Shown here: piece after piece, positions 1 to 11,856 of the stretch
Layout of the letters: every line of letters begins with the position of its first letter
How positions within the stretch are numbered: the first letter of the stretch is position 1
NCBI RefSeq assembly: GCF_026212465.1
Contig: NC_080052.1
Coordinates: forward strand, 15,185,415 to 15,249,414
Length of the DNA: 64,000 nucleotides
Direction: 5' to 3'
Origin: Amaranthus tricolor
Taxonomy: Eukaryota; Streptophyta; Magnoliopsida; Caryophyllales; Amaranthaceae
Program-made: the position numbers and the translations under genes
Notes under the pieces: model-generated
Told to the model about the DNA's origin: nothing
Seen by the model: only the letters and a program-made list of their open reading frames with translations
Database searches by the model: none

Positions 1-451
1 GGAAGATTATGCACAAACTTAAGAGGATCTGTGAATACACAGTACATATCTTGATTGATTTATATTGCTTTCTATGGAAGTTAATGTTCTGTGTTTATGA
101 TAGCTTAGAATCTGATCATCTGTGTTGATATTAAGTTTTTATGGATATTTTGATTAATTGTTTTAAAGTTGTTTCTTTGTTTCTTTTGAAAATACTTAAT
201 AATTTATGTTTTAGTCTATTTTATTTTAGTTTGTTTTAGTTTAATTATTTTTGAAATTTTTAAAACATATTTGATATTATGTTTTTATAGAGTAAGTTGG
301 TTCATGTATGCTTGGTAAATTATATTGTGACAAGTTGATTTACTAAGTTATTTAGAGTTGCTTTAATCTCTAGTATGCTCTAAGAAATTTGTTTTACTCT
401 AGTATACTTATGTTTGTTTATAAAGTTTGTCGTCATCAAAAAGGGGGAATT
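1..451 (+). mobile_element. 3' untranslated tail of a SIRE-type copia element
   Basis: The first bases match the segment beginning near 31007 in the complete SIRE-type element of this window, just after an internal purine-rich tract, and the match runs to a second polypurine tract (AAAAAGGGGGAA, about 438-449) directly before an LTR start. The stretch is therefore the non-coding end of a second, older copy of the same family. The rest of that copy lies to the left of the window. It is shorter than the equivalent segment at 31007-31625 (451 versus about 619 bp) and carries many substitutions. No coding region is seen. Confidence 0.8.
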
Positions 452-1266
452 TGTTGGCTCTTAAGGTTTTGATGATGACTTCATTTAAAGTAAACAAACA
501 TATTTTAGAGATTGTTGTGTAGGTATATATCCGATTTTGTTGAAATCGTTGATGAAGCCTAGGGCTTGATTCGTGGAGGTTGTACATGTCTTAAAGATCC
601 AAGAAGTTAGATAAGTGTTATAATGTTAAAAGTAGTTGTACAGTCTACTGTTCCCAAAATGAACAATCTAGCAGAAGTTGAAGCTGGAGACAGTACGCTG
701 TTCCTACGTAGCAGGTCTGGAGAAAAACATTGACTGGAAAATTGCAGTTATTTTATTATTCTGTTTTTAGTTGATGTAAACGGTTAAAACTTAAATTAGT
801 TGCTTAAATTAATTAGTAAGTTAATTGGCTAAACTATTTTTAGGTTATCTAAAAATAGCCTAAAGACTTATTCTTTCTTTAGATGAGATCTCCTATTTTT
901 TAAGATCTTGTGTTTTTAATTCCTATGCTATTTTTAGCTTAAGGAAACTGTTTTTCTCTTTGAGCAAATAACAGCCGGACATTTATTTCTTGGCAATTTC
1001 ACTATCATTTTCTTTTGAGAACGTGGAGGATAGTGGGAGGTGTGTCTAAGGTAACTGCTGGTTGTTCCCACTATAAATAGGAGGAACTTTGCTCAAACCG
1101 ATGTGATCCAAGAGTGTCCATTAAAGGGAGATCATTTAAGAAAAATATTTTCTGTTTTTAAATACCAATTTATTTATTATATTTTTCTTAAGTAATTATT
1201 TTAATTTTTATCCTCTTGAGAATTGGCCTTGTAAGGGTTATTGAGTGTTTTGTTGTAATTAGACTT
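452..1266 (+). mobile_element. SIRE-type 3' LTR, truncated at its right end
   Basis: It begins TGTTGGCTCTTAAGG directly after the polypurine tract and follows the LTRs at 22190 and 31626 to about the segment ending AATTAGACTT. The last ~415 bp of the LTR are missing and replaced by a TA microsatellite. Divergence from the complete copy is visible throughout, so this insertion is older. A TATA box is intact at 1071-1081. Confidence 0.8.
1071..1081 (+). promoter_or_regulatory. LTR TATA box
   Basis: CTATAAATAGG sits about 620 bp into the LTR, at the place expected for the U3 core promoter. In the younger copies the aligned site reads CTTTAAAAGAG (for example 22838-22848), a weaker match. Confidence 0.5.
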
Positions 1267-1277
1267 ATTGAGTGTTT

Positions 1278-1852
<575 letters not shown>

Positions 1853-3314
1853 GGGCAGCACCTGTTCTGTCTCATTAAAGGAGCCGATCCGGAAACGTTA
1901 GTCTTGTTCCGTTGTTCTATGTACCGATGCGTTAAAAAACTCGTTAAACGCTTAAAATAATTAAAAATAGTAATTGGATGTTAGAAATTATGAAATTTGG
2001 TACCCAAGGTAATTTACGTGTTCTGAATGCAACGGCGAAGTCGGATTTTTCATTTGAATTTTCTAATCTGTCCAAATCGATCATTTAAGTTTCTGGTTAA
2101 AGTTTACAAATTGGAACTATTAGGAATTTGATGAAAACATTTAAAATTATCAAATCCTAGTGATGTCTTAGTAGTATGGAGTGGATTAAATGTGTAAACA
2201 TGTTCTAATACGTGATTGTTTTGTGTGTGTGTTATTTAGGACCTCGATTCATAAGACGGCGAAATTTCTATCGTGGTTAAATATCGTTTGGTTGCAGCGC
2301 TTAAAGGTACACGCTTAGACCATACTGTTTATGTGATTGTGCAAGTAGTGTTGTTTCATTTCTAATCGAGGCATTGGAAATCACATAAGGATTAGACATC
2401 TCAAATAATTTGAAATAAATTAATTGGAAATTGAGAATTTATGTGCTTGTCACCCAAAGGGGTTGACGTTTGGTTGTGTTATGTTACTCAAAGGGGTTAA
2501 CGTATTGGTTTGGATTACTACAATTATTGTTCCCATGGCAGTTTTGGATCATTACGTTCGCCATGAGGGTATGCATACTTTAGCATTTGACGACCCAAAC
2601 AGGACGGGCAACGTCTTAGATCGGTGGTTGCCTTGGGATTAGCTCTCCCAAGTGTATTCCTCCAAAGAGATTTGGATTTATACTTGAACGACCCGAACAG
2701 GACGTGCAACGTAGCAAGTTGGAATTATCTAATAATGAATGATTTATACTTGAACGACCCGAACAGGACGGGCAGCGTTACAAGTTGGGATTAACTAATA
2801 AAGAATGTATTAGAGCCTATGCATGCTAGGATAAACATATTGCTTGTGTTTCAACCTGATTGATATTTGTATGAAGTCTCTGACGTGTATTGGTTTGTTT
2901 CTTTGGAACCTACTGTGTGTTGTCATACCACGACTAGTAGGTTGATTGCAGGTGGGGTCTGGAGTGAGGTCTCGACTTAGAACCCATAATCATCAAGACT
3001 ATGCTATTATTTTTTTGTATTGGATTATGAGTAAAAAGAAACTGTGTACATATGTAACAGGAGATAGTGCAGTTCTCTTTTCGCTTCCGCTTATTTCAAT
3101 TAGTTTATCTAGAGGCCTTTAGGCTATCGAGTTGTACGTTAGAGCTTCTGCTGACATATTTTCTTTCACATTAGTACTGTTTTCTGTTTAGTTATATTTC
3201 TTTATCAACAAAATGTTGACGATCCTAGAGAAGACTTTTCTCTAGAGCCCAAGGAGTGAACCGAAATTTGTATTTTCATATGGATTAACGGGTCACTTAA
3301 ACCGGGGCGTTACA
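1853..3314 (+). mobile_element. Fragment of a long gypsy-type LTR
   Basis: The right end, CGGGGCGTTACA, matches the terminal motif of the solo LTR (46612-48934) and of the long LTRs at 50919 and 58556, with the orientation reversed. A block near 1990-2060 (GGTACC followed by an ACGGCGAAGTCGGA-like motif) matches the reverse complement of 47811-47880 in the solo LTR. The left end is lost at the TA microsatellite. No coding region is present. The family is inferred from LTR similarity only. Confidence 0.6.
2591..2777 (+). repeat. Direct repeat CGACCC(A/G)AACAGGACG, three copies
   Basis: The motif CGACCCRAACAGGACGKGCA occurs at 2591, 2689 and 2755. The last two copies lie in a longer duplicated unit containing TTATACTTGAACGACCC and an AGTTGG(A/G)ATTA..CTAATAA tail. 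This is an internal repeat of the LTR fragment. Confidence 0.75.
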
Positions 3315-3967
3315 CCTTGCTATCCGCGGCTAAAGTGTACAAGCTCCACTCGGAGAGACGGGCCCGGATAGCCAGGGATTGGTTGACTTCAGATGAGCCT
3401 GAGGCGTCAAGTTTCTTGGGGAATTTGACGGCGGAGATGATGGACGCCAATTCTATGATCAGCGATGAGAAATACCGTCTGGCTACCGCGGAGTTAGGAA
3501 TCAACTTCGATTCTCTCCAAAAAATGGCCAATCAAAAGGGAGATGAAGCTTTGACGAATCTAGCTTCAGTTTTGGAACGGGAGCCAGCGGTACTGGTCGA
3601 TCCTAGTTGGGACGTGGAGGAGGAGAGGGCTCTGTTGGAGAAAGTCGATATGGAAGCTGAGAAGGAGGCATTATGCCTCGACTTAGACAAGCTAACTCTA
3701 TCTCCTCCCTCGGCCCCAGATCTCCCTGAGAGGTTGGCGCTCTCTAAGCTGGAGAGTTTGTGCTTAGACTTGTCTAATCTAATAATCGATGAAGGAAAGA
3801 ACCTCCAAGGCTTATCCAAGGAATTATCTGATATCTAAGTGGAGCCGTTTAATATTGAAGATTTCGTAAGCTTCACTCCGAGTCTCGACGAGTGAGGGGT
3901 CGGGTCTCCAAAGCCGCTGCGTCATGAACCTGAGGAGGATGTAGACACCTTTCTGAACGATATTTAA
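3315..3967 (+). pseudogene. Antisense ORF of the Tat element, C-terminal relic
   Basis: An uninterrupted plus-strand frame runs from the LTR junction to a TAA at 3836-3838 (about 173 residues). The same phase stays coding-like through a TGA at 3893-3895 to a TAA at 3965-3967, where the product ends in an acidic tail (EEDVDTFLNDI). The product is acidic and Leu/Glu-rich with amphipathic, coiled-coil-like stretches. Position (after integrase) and orientation (opposite to gag-pol) fit the extra antisense ORFs reported for plant Tat elements, which often encode a 'putative gypsy-type transposon' domain. That domain cannot be seen here because the 5' part is cut off at 3314. It is not a known cellular gene. 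Confidence 0.55.
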
Positions 3968-4726
3968 TTATTCAATGTTGTAATTTAAACTTTTAACGGC
4001 CGGTGTATGGACGAATAATTTTTGGGGGTCTGAGCATCCAGAATTTGTAATTTGAATGATTTGTCTATATATTTATGCCGAATAATTTTGTGATGTTTTT
4101 CCGTGGATATATTCGCAATGCTTTGATCATCGTTATGAATCTCTTTAGGTACATGACTTACAGGCCACGGTTTCTTCCGACCGAAATGGAAAATGTTGAG
4201 TTCAAAATTTACTTAGAATAAATTTGATCATTGGACCCCTCTCAAAGGGTTCGACTTACGGATGTCACTGATTTCTGTCGGATTTATAGAAAGCATTGAT
4301 TTTAACGGGAATACTTAGATAAATTTGATCATTGGACCCCTCTCAAGGGGTCTGACTTACGGATGTCACTGATTCAAAATTACTTAGAATAAATTTGATC
4401 ATGGGATCCCTCTTAAGGGGTCCGACTTGTAGGCATCACTGATTTTTATTAAGAATTGCAAATAAGGAAGTTCAGTGGGTATCGAGTATGTCCGACAACT
4501 TTACGTCTGAAAATTAGATGATAATAAGTAGAATATAACCGAATACTTGAGAATGTTGAAGCTTTGAAGTAGGATAGTCTGAAAATACTGAAACTTCTAC
4601 TATATTGATATTGAATTTGTATTCGACAACGAAGAATGTAACAGTGAAAATGTAAATGATAACGCGACTTGACTGATATTTGAATGAGACTAGTTTATTA
4701 TTGACTATAGCCTCTTGTGAATCTTA
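3968..4726 (-). other. 3' non-coding region of the Tat element
   Basis: AT-rich sequence between the antisense ORF and the end of integrase. Apart from the tandem repeat at 4202-4445 no reading frame or motif was found. Confidence 0.6.
4202..4445. repeat. Three-copy minisatellite in the Tat 3' region
   Basis: A ~70-bp unit containing AATTTGATCATTGGACCCCT, an AAGGGGT-type complement, CCGACTTACGGATGTCACTG and TTACTTAGAATAAA occurs at about 4202, 4312 and 4375. The CCCCTCTCAAGGGG core can fold into a short hairpin. The first spacer is about 40 bp longer than the second. Confidence 0.85.
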
Positions 4727-5840
4727 TTATATGAGGTATTTCTTCAAGTGATCTCCATTCCACGGACGGGGTAAATTCTTTTCCTTCATGTCTTCCAATT
4801 CGAACGTCCCCGATTTAATGGTGCGGATAACTTTGAATGGGCCATCCTAGTTGGCTCCCAACTTTCCTTTCTCTGTTATCTTTCCTGTAGCTTCGATTTT
4901 GCGGAGGACGAAGTTGCCAACTTGAATACGTCTGGTTTTCACATGACGGTTGAAGTTGCGAATCATCTTCTGTTTTTGGGTTACCGATCTTAACAGTGCA
5001 TTTCCCCTTGTCTCTGGTAGCAAATCCAAGTTTGTTCTTTTTTCTTGTTCGTTCTCGCTGTGTGAGTAATAGGTGATTCTCGTGGAGGGTATACTGATTT
5101 CTACTTGAAGCACGGCATTAGCCCCGTATACTAGGGAAAATGGGGTATTTCCTGTTGCTTCTTTGATTGTTGTTCTACTTGCCCATAGAATGCCGGGTAG
5201 TTCTTAATCCCAAGTGTCTTTTGCCCCTTCTATTTTCTTTTTGATGCCGTTCAGAATTTCTTTGTTCGCTGACTCAACTTGGCCATTGGTTAGAAGTCGG
5301 GATACTGAACTGAATCGGATTTGAATGTTGAACCTATCGCAGTACTCTATTGTGTTCTTACTGACAAACTGTCTTCCATTGTCTGTAATGATTACGCGAG
5401 GAATGCCTTATCTCGTGATGATGTTTCGCCATATGAACTGACATACTTGCTTGTCTGTGATCGAGCTAAAGGCATCGGCTTCCACATACTTGGTAATATA
5501 ATCGATAGCCACGATGATGAACTTGCGTTGTCCCTTTGCCGGGGGGAAGGGACCAAGGAGATTTATACCCCATTTGTCAAAGGGCAGGATAGCTTGGATG
5601 GCGGACAAGTAGTTAGATGGCTTTCTTTCTATCTTTGAATGATACTGGCATTGGGGACATTGTTTGATCAGTGCTTCAGCGTCACTCCTGAGAAAGGGCC
5701 AGTAGTATCCACTTCTAATGACTTTGCCGACTACAGTTCGTACTCCTTAATGTATTCCGCATCCGCCTTCGTGTATTTCGCAAAGGATGTAGTTTCTTTC
5801 TTCAAGAGAAACACACTTCAGAAGGGGGTGTGTATATGAT
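4727..5840 (-). pseudogene. Tat integrase (broken)
   Basis: Integrase inserts the cDNA copy into host DNA. Read downward, the zinc-binding Cys pair (QCPQCQ type) lies near 5660, the catalytic core begins with a GINLLGPFPPAKGQ-like stretch (about 5510-5570, with an Asp-to-Asn change where the first catalytic Asp is expected), followed by VAIDYITKYVEA. The C-terminal part is at 4847-5113. The reading ends at HLKKYLI with a TAA at 4727-4729. In-frame stops, including a TAG at the expected Trp just below 4847, and several frameshifts separate the blocks. The product cannot be functional as it stands. Confidence 0.8.
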
Positions 5841-5844
5841 TTTT

Positions 5845-6602
5845 TTATACCGTTCCTTCGTGGAGTTCGAACCATCCGGCCTTCTTTTGGAGTATTTTTG
5901 CCTGACTCTCATCTTGGGGGAGCATTTGATTTTGCAAGTATTTGATGTATAGTTCCATCCACGTCTCTGATGTATCGATTGTATTGACCATGAAGTTAAT
6001 GCTGGGGTTAGGAAGCAACTCCCAGATGATATCACGAACCGAGGATGTTTCAGCTGAACTGACAAGTTTTACCAGAGAGTCGGCTTGTGCGTTTTGGGAT
6101 CTTGGGATGTGAACTAATGTGAATTTGTCGAATTTCTTGACAAATTCTCTTACTTGCTGCAAATACATCTTAATGCTATCATCTTCGGCTTTGAATTCCC
6201 CGTTCACTTGACCGACTATCAATTGGGAGTCGGAAAAAGTGGATAGTGTTTTAGCCCCGCTTCATAGCATATTTTAAGCCCCAAGAGTAGTGCTTCATAT
6301 TCTGCTTCATTGTTAGATGCCGCAAATTTGAATCTAACTGCCCTTTTGATACGGTCCCCGGTGGAAGATACAATTAGAAGTCCTGCTCCACTTGCTGAAT
6401 GTGTGGAGGATCCATCTACATATAACTTCCATTCTTGGTTGGCTTCAGGATGATGAGGAATAGTACTTTCGGCAATGAAATCAGTCAGGGCTTGGGCTTT
6501 GATTGTCGTTCGTGGCTTGTATTCAATGCCAAAGTCTGCTAGTTGATTAGCCCAGTCAGTGGTGCGGCTTGATTTGTTTTTTCCGTTAAGAATCTTCTTC
6601 AA
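5845..6602 (-). pseudogene. Tat second (archaeal-type) RNase H
   Basis: The frame shows YVDGSSTHSASGAG (first acidic residue of RNase HI-like enzymes, about 6385-6430), NNEAEYEALLLGL (Glu, about 6285-6325), then, after a frameshift near 6220, an IVGQVNGEF block and QNAQADSLVKL (last Asp). This D-E-D-D order and wording match the additional RNase H of plant Tat elements rather than the gypsy RNase H encoded next to RT. Two frames are needed (upper part 6219-6602, lower part 5845-6222), so the domain is broken. Confidence 0.8.
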
Positions 6603-7947
6603 GGTTGACTTGTTCTGACTGTGATCTGGTGTGATTGGAAGTAAGGTTTCAATTTCCTGCTTGCCATCACAACTGCGAATAAGTCCTTCTCCATTTCGCT
6701 ATAGTTTCCCTCCGAGCCTCGAAAGGCATGACTTACGGAGTATACGGGGAGTTGCTTCTGTTCTCGTTCAGCGACTAGTACTCCTGACAGGGAGTATTCT
6801 GAGACCGAGACATACAAGACTAGCTTTTCTCCGTTGATAGGTGAAACTAGTTTTGGTAAAGAAGATAGATGTTCTTTCAACTGGCTGAAGGATTCCTTAG
6901 CTTCGCTTGTCCATTCGAACTTGCTTTGTTTGAGGGTCTTGAAGAAAGGCGAACATTTATCCGCGGACTTGGATAGAAATCTCCCTAAGGCGGCCACGCA
7001 CCCTGTTAACTTTTGGACTTCTTTCACGGATGTCGGGGATTTCATATCTTGAATTGCCCGGATCTTGTCTGGGTTTGCATCTATTCCTCTCTTGTCCACA
7101 AGAAAGCCAAGACACTTCCCTCCAGTGATTGCAAACACGCATTTGTCAGGATTAAGTCGCATTTGGTGTCTTCGGAGGGTTGTGAATGTTTCGCGAAGGT
7201 CCGCGGCATGTTCAGACGCCTGCTTGCTTTTTGTGATCATATCGTCCACATATACCTCCAAGTTTCGACCTATCTGAGACTGGAAGACCTTGTTGACCAT
7301 TCTTTGATAAGTGGCTCCGGCATTTTTTAACCCAAAGGGCATGACTTTGTAACAGTATACGCCGGTGTTTGTGATGTTGTATGCAGCTGGTCTTCTGTGG
7401 CTAAGGAGATTTGATGGTAACCCGCGTTAGCATCCATGAAGCTTAACAGGACGTGCCCTGCCGTGGAATCCACCAAACGATCTATCTTGGGGAGAGGATA
7501 ATTATCTTTTGGACATGCCTTGTTAAGGTCTGTGAAGTCAACGCACATCCTCTATTTCCCATTTGGTTTTTTGACGAGGACGATATTGGACAGCCAATTA
7601 GAGTATTTGCATTACCGAATGAATCCTGCATTCAGCAATTTTTCCACTTCTTCTTTGGCGGCCTCGATTCTCTCTCTCCCCTGATGTCGCAGCTTTTGCT
7701 TCACAGGTTTGTAGCCTGGTTTTATGTCAAGTTTGTGGCACATAACACATGTTGGTATGCCAGGCATTTCTTCCGTGGAAAAAGCGAAGATGTCACGGAA
7801 TTCAATGATGTTAGCTACTATCTCCTGCTTGACTGTACTTGGAAGGTTTTTTCCGATTTTGATTTGCTTCCCCTCGAATACCTCTACCTCCTCGTGTCGT
7901 TCCACTAGGTGAGGCCTTTCGTGCGTGTTGGGGTTGTCCGTATACAC
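6599..7947 (-). pseudogene. Tat reverse transcriptase and native RNase H (broken)
   Basis: Reading downward: a pre-RT segment (7612-7947) ending KLLNAGFIR, then CVDFTDLNKACPKDNYPLPK (about 7490-7548), FMDANAGYHQI with the first catalytic Asp, and PFGLKNAGATYQRMV followed by EVYVDDMITKS, the RT catalytic YxDD, in the 6599-7342 frame. Gypsy RNase H follows (YSLSGVLVAE, GNYSEMEKDL). The fragments lie in different frames, with shifts near 7340 and 7550-7610, so no intact polyprotein remains. RT copies the element RNA into DNA inside virus-like particles. Confidence 0.85.
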
Positions 7948-8034
7948 ATTTTTGACAGTTGGAGATCTTTCTTCCTTCTTTCTTTTGGAGGGGACGACGG
8001 AAGTTCCTCGCTTTAAGGTGTTGATGAGGCATTA

Positions 8035-8666
8035 ACGTGTCGTTACCTGGTCTCCCTTAAGGATGCCAACTTGTCCGTCGTCCTGCTCGAATTGCAACAA
8101 GAGTTGATGAGGAAAGATTGCGGCTTTGATCTTGTTGATGAGTGTGAGTTACATAATGGCATTGTCGGGGAATGTCAGATCCACCACTGTGAATCGTATG
8201 GGCATTGTTCTGCTTCCATTTTTCTCCCCTACCCGCACGGGGAGTATAATTGTTCCCAGTGGAATGACTTTCCTCCAAACCTGATCAAAGGTTTATCGAG
8301 GGGTTGTAAGTGTTTTTCTTAAAACTTCATTTTTCTTAGGCATTCCATGGTTATAAGATCGGTCGTGCTTCCGGTATCCACCAATACTCTCTTGACCTTC
8401 ATTTGCCCAAATTTGAGGGTAACTACTAGTGGATCAGTGTGTGGTTGTTGCAGCAGTTGGGAGGTAGTAGTATTGAATCTCATGATCGGCCCACTTGATA
8501 TGGTTTTTGAAGGTCCTTTGAGCAGAGTATGGACGCTGTCTCTCGCGGGCGCGGATTGTAGGGTATTTCTCGATGTAGTCGCCGAAATCATATTGATGGT
8601 TCCTTGTGTGTTGGAACTTTCGCGCCTAGCCTCATCTCTTCTTGGGATCTGCGTTTTTCGTTTCAA
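8035..8666 (-). pseudogene. Tat aspartic protease (broken)
   Basis: The frame from 8666 down to 8319 carries VLVDTGSTTDLIT, the DTG active site of retroviral-type aspartic proteases, at about 8350-8390. Coding-like sequence continues in another frame below 8319 (VDLTFPDNAIM followed by a TAA, then KAAIFPHQLLLQFEQDDGQ) to about 8040. The protease would release gag and pol products. It is interrupted by at least one frameshift and one stop. Confidence 0.75.
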
Positions 8667-10198
8667 GGCCTCCTTTCCGCTTCGCCTCTTGTGTCATAGT
8701 CCTTCCGGTTGATGAACCTCGATAGCTTCCCCTCGTCGGCCAACTGAAGCAGGATACGCATAAGTTCGCGACATTGGGCTAAGGTATGACCATGTTCTTT
8801 GTGGTAATCACACCACTAACTGTAGTTGCGGCGATCAGAGGAGGTGGTAGTAGGAGGTAAAGTTGGCAACTCGTCCCGAATGGCGAAGAAGATGTCTTTT
8901 CTGTTACGGTTGAACATCGGGTCGTTACCTCCGTCTAGCAAATTTTGTGTCCTTGCTTCCCCTTCCGTGGCGTACACATGTCTGGATCGTGGAGGTCCCA
9001 TGTTTGAGGGGGCTTTCGGACGACGCGGCATGTAGTTTCTATCTCTTCTCGATGAATGTTCCTCTCTGTTCCTTGAAGATTGATGGGAGGATATTGGATC
9101 CTTTTTCTCTAACTTTTGTTTTTTGGGGTCATGTGCTTGACATATCTCAAAGGCCGTCTGGAACTTCAGCCTTTGAGCCTTCATTCCATTTATCAGGGTG
9201 TTTAAGGCGACTAATTCTTTCAAATCAGTTACTTCTAACACCGCCTCATGGAACTTCTTCAAATATGACGATATGGACTCCCCCTCCAATTGCGTTATGC
9301 TGAGCAAGTGGAAGTTTGATTTCTCTTGCCTCCTGGATGCTACAAAGTGACCCAGGAATTTGCTCTCTAATTGGGCAAAAGTGTGGATACTTCCCACTGG
9401 AAGGGAAGTGTACCACGTTAAGGCTACTCGTGTGAGAGTAGTTGGGAAGAATTTGCACCACAATGCTGGGTTGGTGGTGTACAGCAACATCAAATTTTTG
9501 TATGCCATCAAGTGCTCCTCTGGACATGATTTTCCATCGAAAGCCGTCATATTTGGGATCTTTATTTTCGTCAGGTTGGGAGTAGTTAGTACTTCCGAAG
9601 CCAGCGGGGAGCTTATGGGCATGGGGTCTTCGGGAAGATTACCCCCGCCAGTCTCATTCTGCGACATTATGACGGGGCTGTTGGGATGGCTAGATCCCGT
9701 GAGTTGTGCTTTCTTCCTTTCTTCCCTTCTTTTGTCCACCAATGATTGAACACTTTCGGATGCCCTCTGCTTCTTGCTTTCCAGGTAAGTACGGACATCT
9801 CGAGAGGCGGTTTTAGATTCATCGTCTTGGGAGTCACTTTTATTGAGGCTTCTATGGGTCCTTGATCTCTCCCGTCTCTTCTTATTTCTTATGCTGGAAC
9901 GTGACATCCATGAGTTCCCATCCTGAGATTCATGGGATTTCGGCATCTCATTATGCGGTTCGATTCGTTCTTGCAAGTTCTTTATTTGGTCCGCCATGTC
10001 TTCCAATACTCATTGTTAAGTAAGGTTATTATTATTTATGACGGCGCAGAGTTGTTTGGAGAAGGCAGCAGTGAGGTTTCGTGCTAGCATGTCCAGATCA
10101 CGACGAGTCACGGCTTGATTGTTAGCGTGACCCGCTGAAGTGTCTGTATCTATGCTATGCACGATTGCGGTTTGTGTTGGATTTCTCTTGGGAGCCAT
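8667..10198 (-). pseudogene. Tat gag (broken)
   Basis: The start ATG at 10198 follows the PBS by about 15 bp and begins MAPKRNPTQTA. The frame hits a TAA (10016-10018) and a TGA (10010-10012), resumes and is open to a TAG at 8816-8818, then reads a zinc-knuckle-like CDYHKEHGHTLAQC before a TGA at 8663-8665. The central part (about 9250-9540) is a Retrotrans_gag capsid-like domain (AFDGKSCPEEHLMAYK, LTWYTSLPVGSIHTFAQLES). Basic and Arg/Ser-rich stretches flank it. Gag would form the particle. Three stops make the copy defective. Confidence 0.82.
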
Positions 10199-10213
10199 GA
10201 CTTTTTATTCCAT

Positions 10214-10230
10214 CCCCACAGACGGCGCCA
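10214..10230 (-). promoter_or_regulatory. Tat primer-binding site
   Basis: On the minus strand TGGCGCCGTCTGTGGGG lies 3 bp inside the LTR end (CCGAAACA). TGGCGCC-type primer-binding sites are usual in Tat/Athila gypsy elements. The exact tRNA was not assigned. Confidence 0.8.
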
Positions 10231-10233
10231 AAC

Positions 10234-10800
10234 TGTTTCGGTAATGAAATGTGGAAGTGCAAGACACTTTAAATGCTTGAAGAGGAAGTGTTATCGAGAT
10301 CAGCAATCAATGAAGTAGAAATGACCTGAATCCCTGCAACACAACACGTTAGTCTTGCCCGGGGTGATCTCCCGGAAAAACCCTCCGACGGTCAAGTTAG
10401 AACGGAGATGAGAGATTAATGAACAAACGTTTATAGATTGAACGCAGGAATGTGGATGTCGGGGCAGAGGTTACTTGGATTTGTTAGGCTAATGAACAGG
10501 ATTGTGAGCAAGGATTTTAGGAGAGCTTGTGTGGTGTTTTTTTCTCTGCCTCTACTTGAGGCTGGTTGCATCTATTTATAATGGTGAAGAGGGAGTTATT
10601 TCTGGAAGAAGGTAGATCGTCATGGATGGTAGTAGGTAGTTATTAGCATAGAAGAAGGAGTCATGATAGTGAATGGAGAATGATTGGCAGTTACCTAATA
10701 GAAGTTAGGGTTCCTAGAAGTTATTAGTCTATGGCCCAAGCAAGGAGGTTGAGTAATTCAAAAAAAACCCTTTGACTGAAAATCAAAATCAACCCAAAAA
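10234..10800 (-). mobile_element. 5' LTR of the Tat element
   Basis: The inner end is fixed at 10234 by the PBS. The outer end was not resolved: sequence becomes A-rich and unremarkable after about 10760 and no TG start with a target duplication was found. A TATA box and a GC-richer U5-like part (10350-10410) are inside. Confidence 0.6.
10571..10580 (-). promoter_or_regulatory. Tat LTR TATA box
   Basis: TATAAATAGA on the minus strand, about 340 bp before the inner LTR end, is a plausible core promoter for the gag-pol transcript. Confidence 0.55.
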
Positions 10801-11856
10801 GTCAAAAAGTACTAAGATAATATGACATTAATAATTTAAATAAATAAAAGAGTGAATAGATATTACCACACGATAGAACCCAAGTCAAAACATAAGATGC
10901 TCGAATTCCATCCAAAAAAGTGTAATTTGTAGTGCTATCTTAAACACAAATTAACAGCTGTAGCGGTGGCTATATGGCTAAATTGGGGCAATGAGAGATG
11001 GTTGTACATGGTCGTGAGTCGCAGTCCAGAAATTTGACGCTTTGTTTTGCGAATGGGAAAGGGAAGACTCTCACATGCTTCTCGCGGGCATGTAGGGCTG
11101 GCAGCCCAGAAATTTCGCATAGCGACGAGATGTGTTTTTCTGTCTTGGGTTTGGGCCTGCATTTAAAAATCAATTTCTTTTCTCTTGTCGAATGTTAGCT
11201 AACGAACCCATGTGGGCTATTAGACCTTTTTTTTTTAAAGCCGTATTGTATGAGGCCGTCTCACCGTAAGACGAATCTATATAAAAGGTCTTTAAGTAAA
11301 AAACATTAAAAAAAATTAATGAAAATTGTATTTTCACTTGTACAGAAAGCGATTTTTTTAATAGTTTTGGCTGATCCAATTAAAGTCGTCTCACGATAAG
11401 AAGACCTTAATAGAGAATTAATGTTTTTTAATTCATATTGCAATTATTTTGATTAATTTAAAGAGCTATTCTTGTGAGACCACCTTAAAACAAAAAGTCC
11501 ATAAGTTAAGAGTACCTATTATTGGACTATGTAACCCAAATTTAGGGTACGCCTCACAGTAAGACCGTCTCATATAAGAATTTGTATAATTTAAAACTAA
11601 TCTTCCCCTTTTATATGAAATTGAATCAAATAATTTAAAGTTTCTACTTAATTATTTAAGGAGAACTAATTTTTCATAAGCAATTAACTAAGTTGTTATA
11701 TTTATTAATTTAGGAAGGCCTATATTTTCCTAAATAATTAATAACTTTAAGTTTTATTTTCAAAGAGAGGTTTAAATTTTCTTATTAATTATATATGTTA
11801 TTAAGTATAGTAACTTTGAAAGGTCTAATTTTTCCAAGGCTATTAATTAAATTATG
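10801..11856. other. Intergenic, with GAGAC-type repeat fragments
   Basis: No gene. Between 11250 and 11590 the motifs CCGTCTCACCGTAAGACG, GTCGTCTCACGATAAGA, TTGTGAGACCACC and GACCGTCTCATATAAGAATT recur, and the last resembles the end of the MITE family at 16072, 59500 and 62079. This looks like degenerate relics of a related element. Confidence 0.45.

Larger units (their letters stand above)
3315..10800 (-). mobile_element. Degenerate Tat-lineage Ty3/gypsy retrotransposon
   Basis: Read on the minus strand the order is LTR, PBS, gag, protease, RT, RNase H, a second archaeal-type RNase H, integrase, a repeat-bearing 3' region, and an ORF on the opposite strand. RT before integrase defines Ty3/gypsy. 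The second RNase H and the antisense ORF are known hallmarks of plant Tat elements (Ogre/Retand group). Every coding module is broken by stops or frameshifts, so the copy cannot be autonomous. The 3' LTR is missing: the element is cut at 3314 by an unrelated LTR fragment. The outer edge of the 5' LTR could not be fixed and 10800 is an estimate. Confidence 0.85.

Noticed and set aside
5321..5839. Plus-strand frames across the Tat integrase (also 6631-7330, 7453-7908, 8347-8712, 8947-9749)
   Set aside because: They lie opposite recognisable gag-pol codons on the minus strand and contain no domains of their own.
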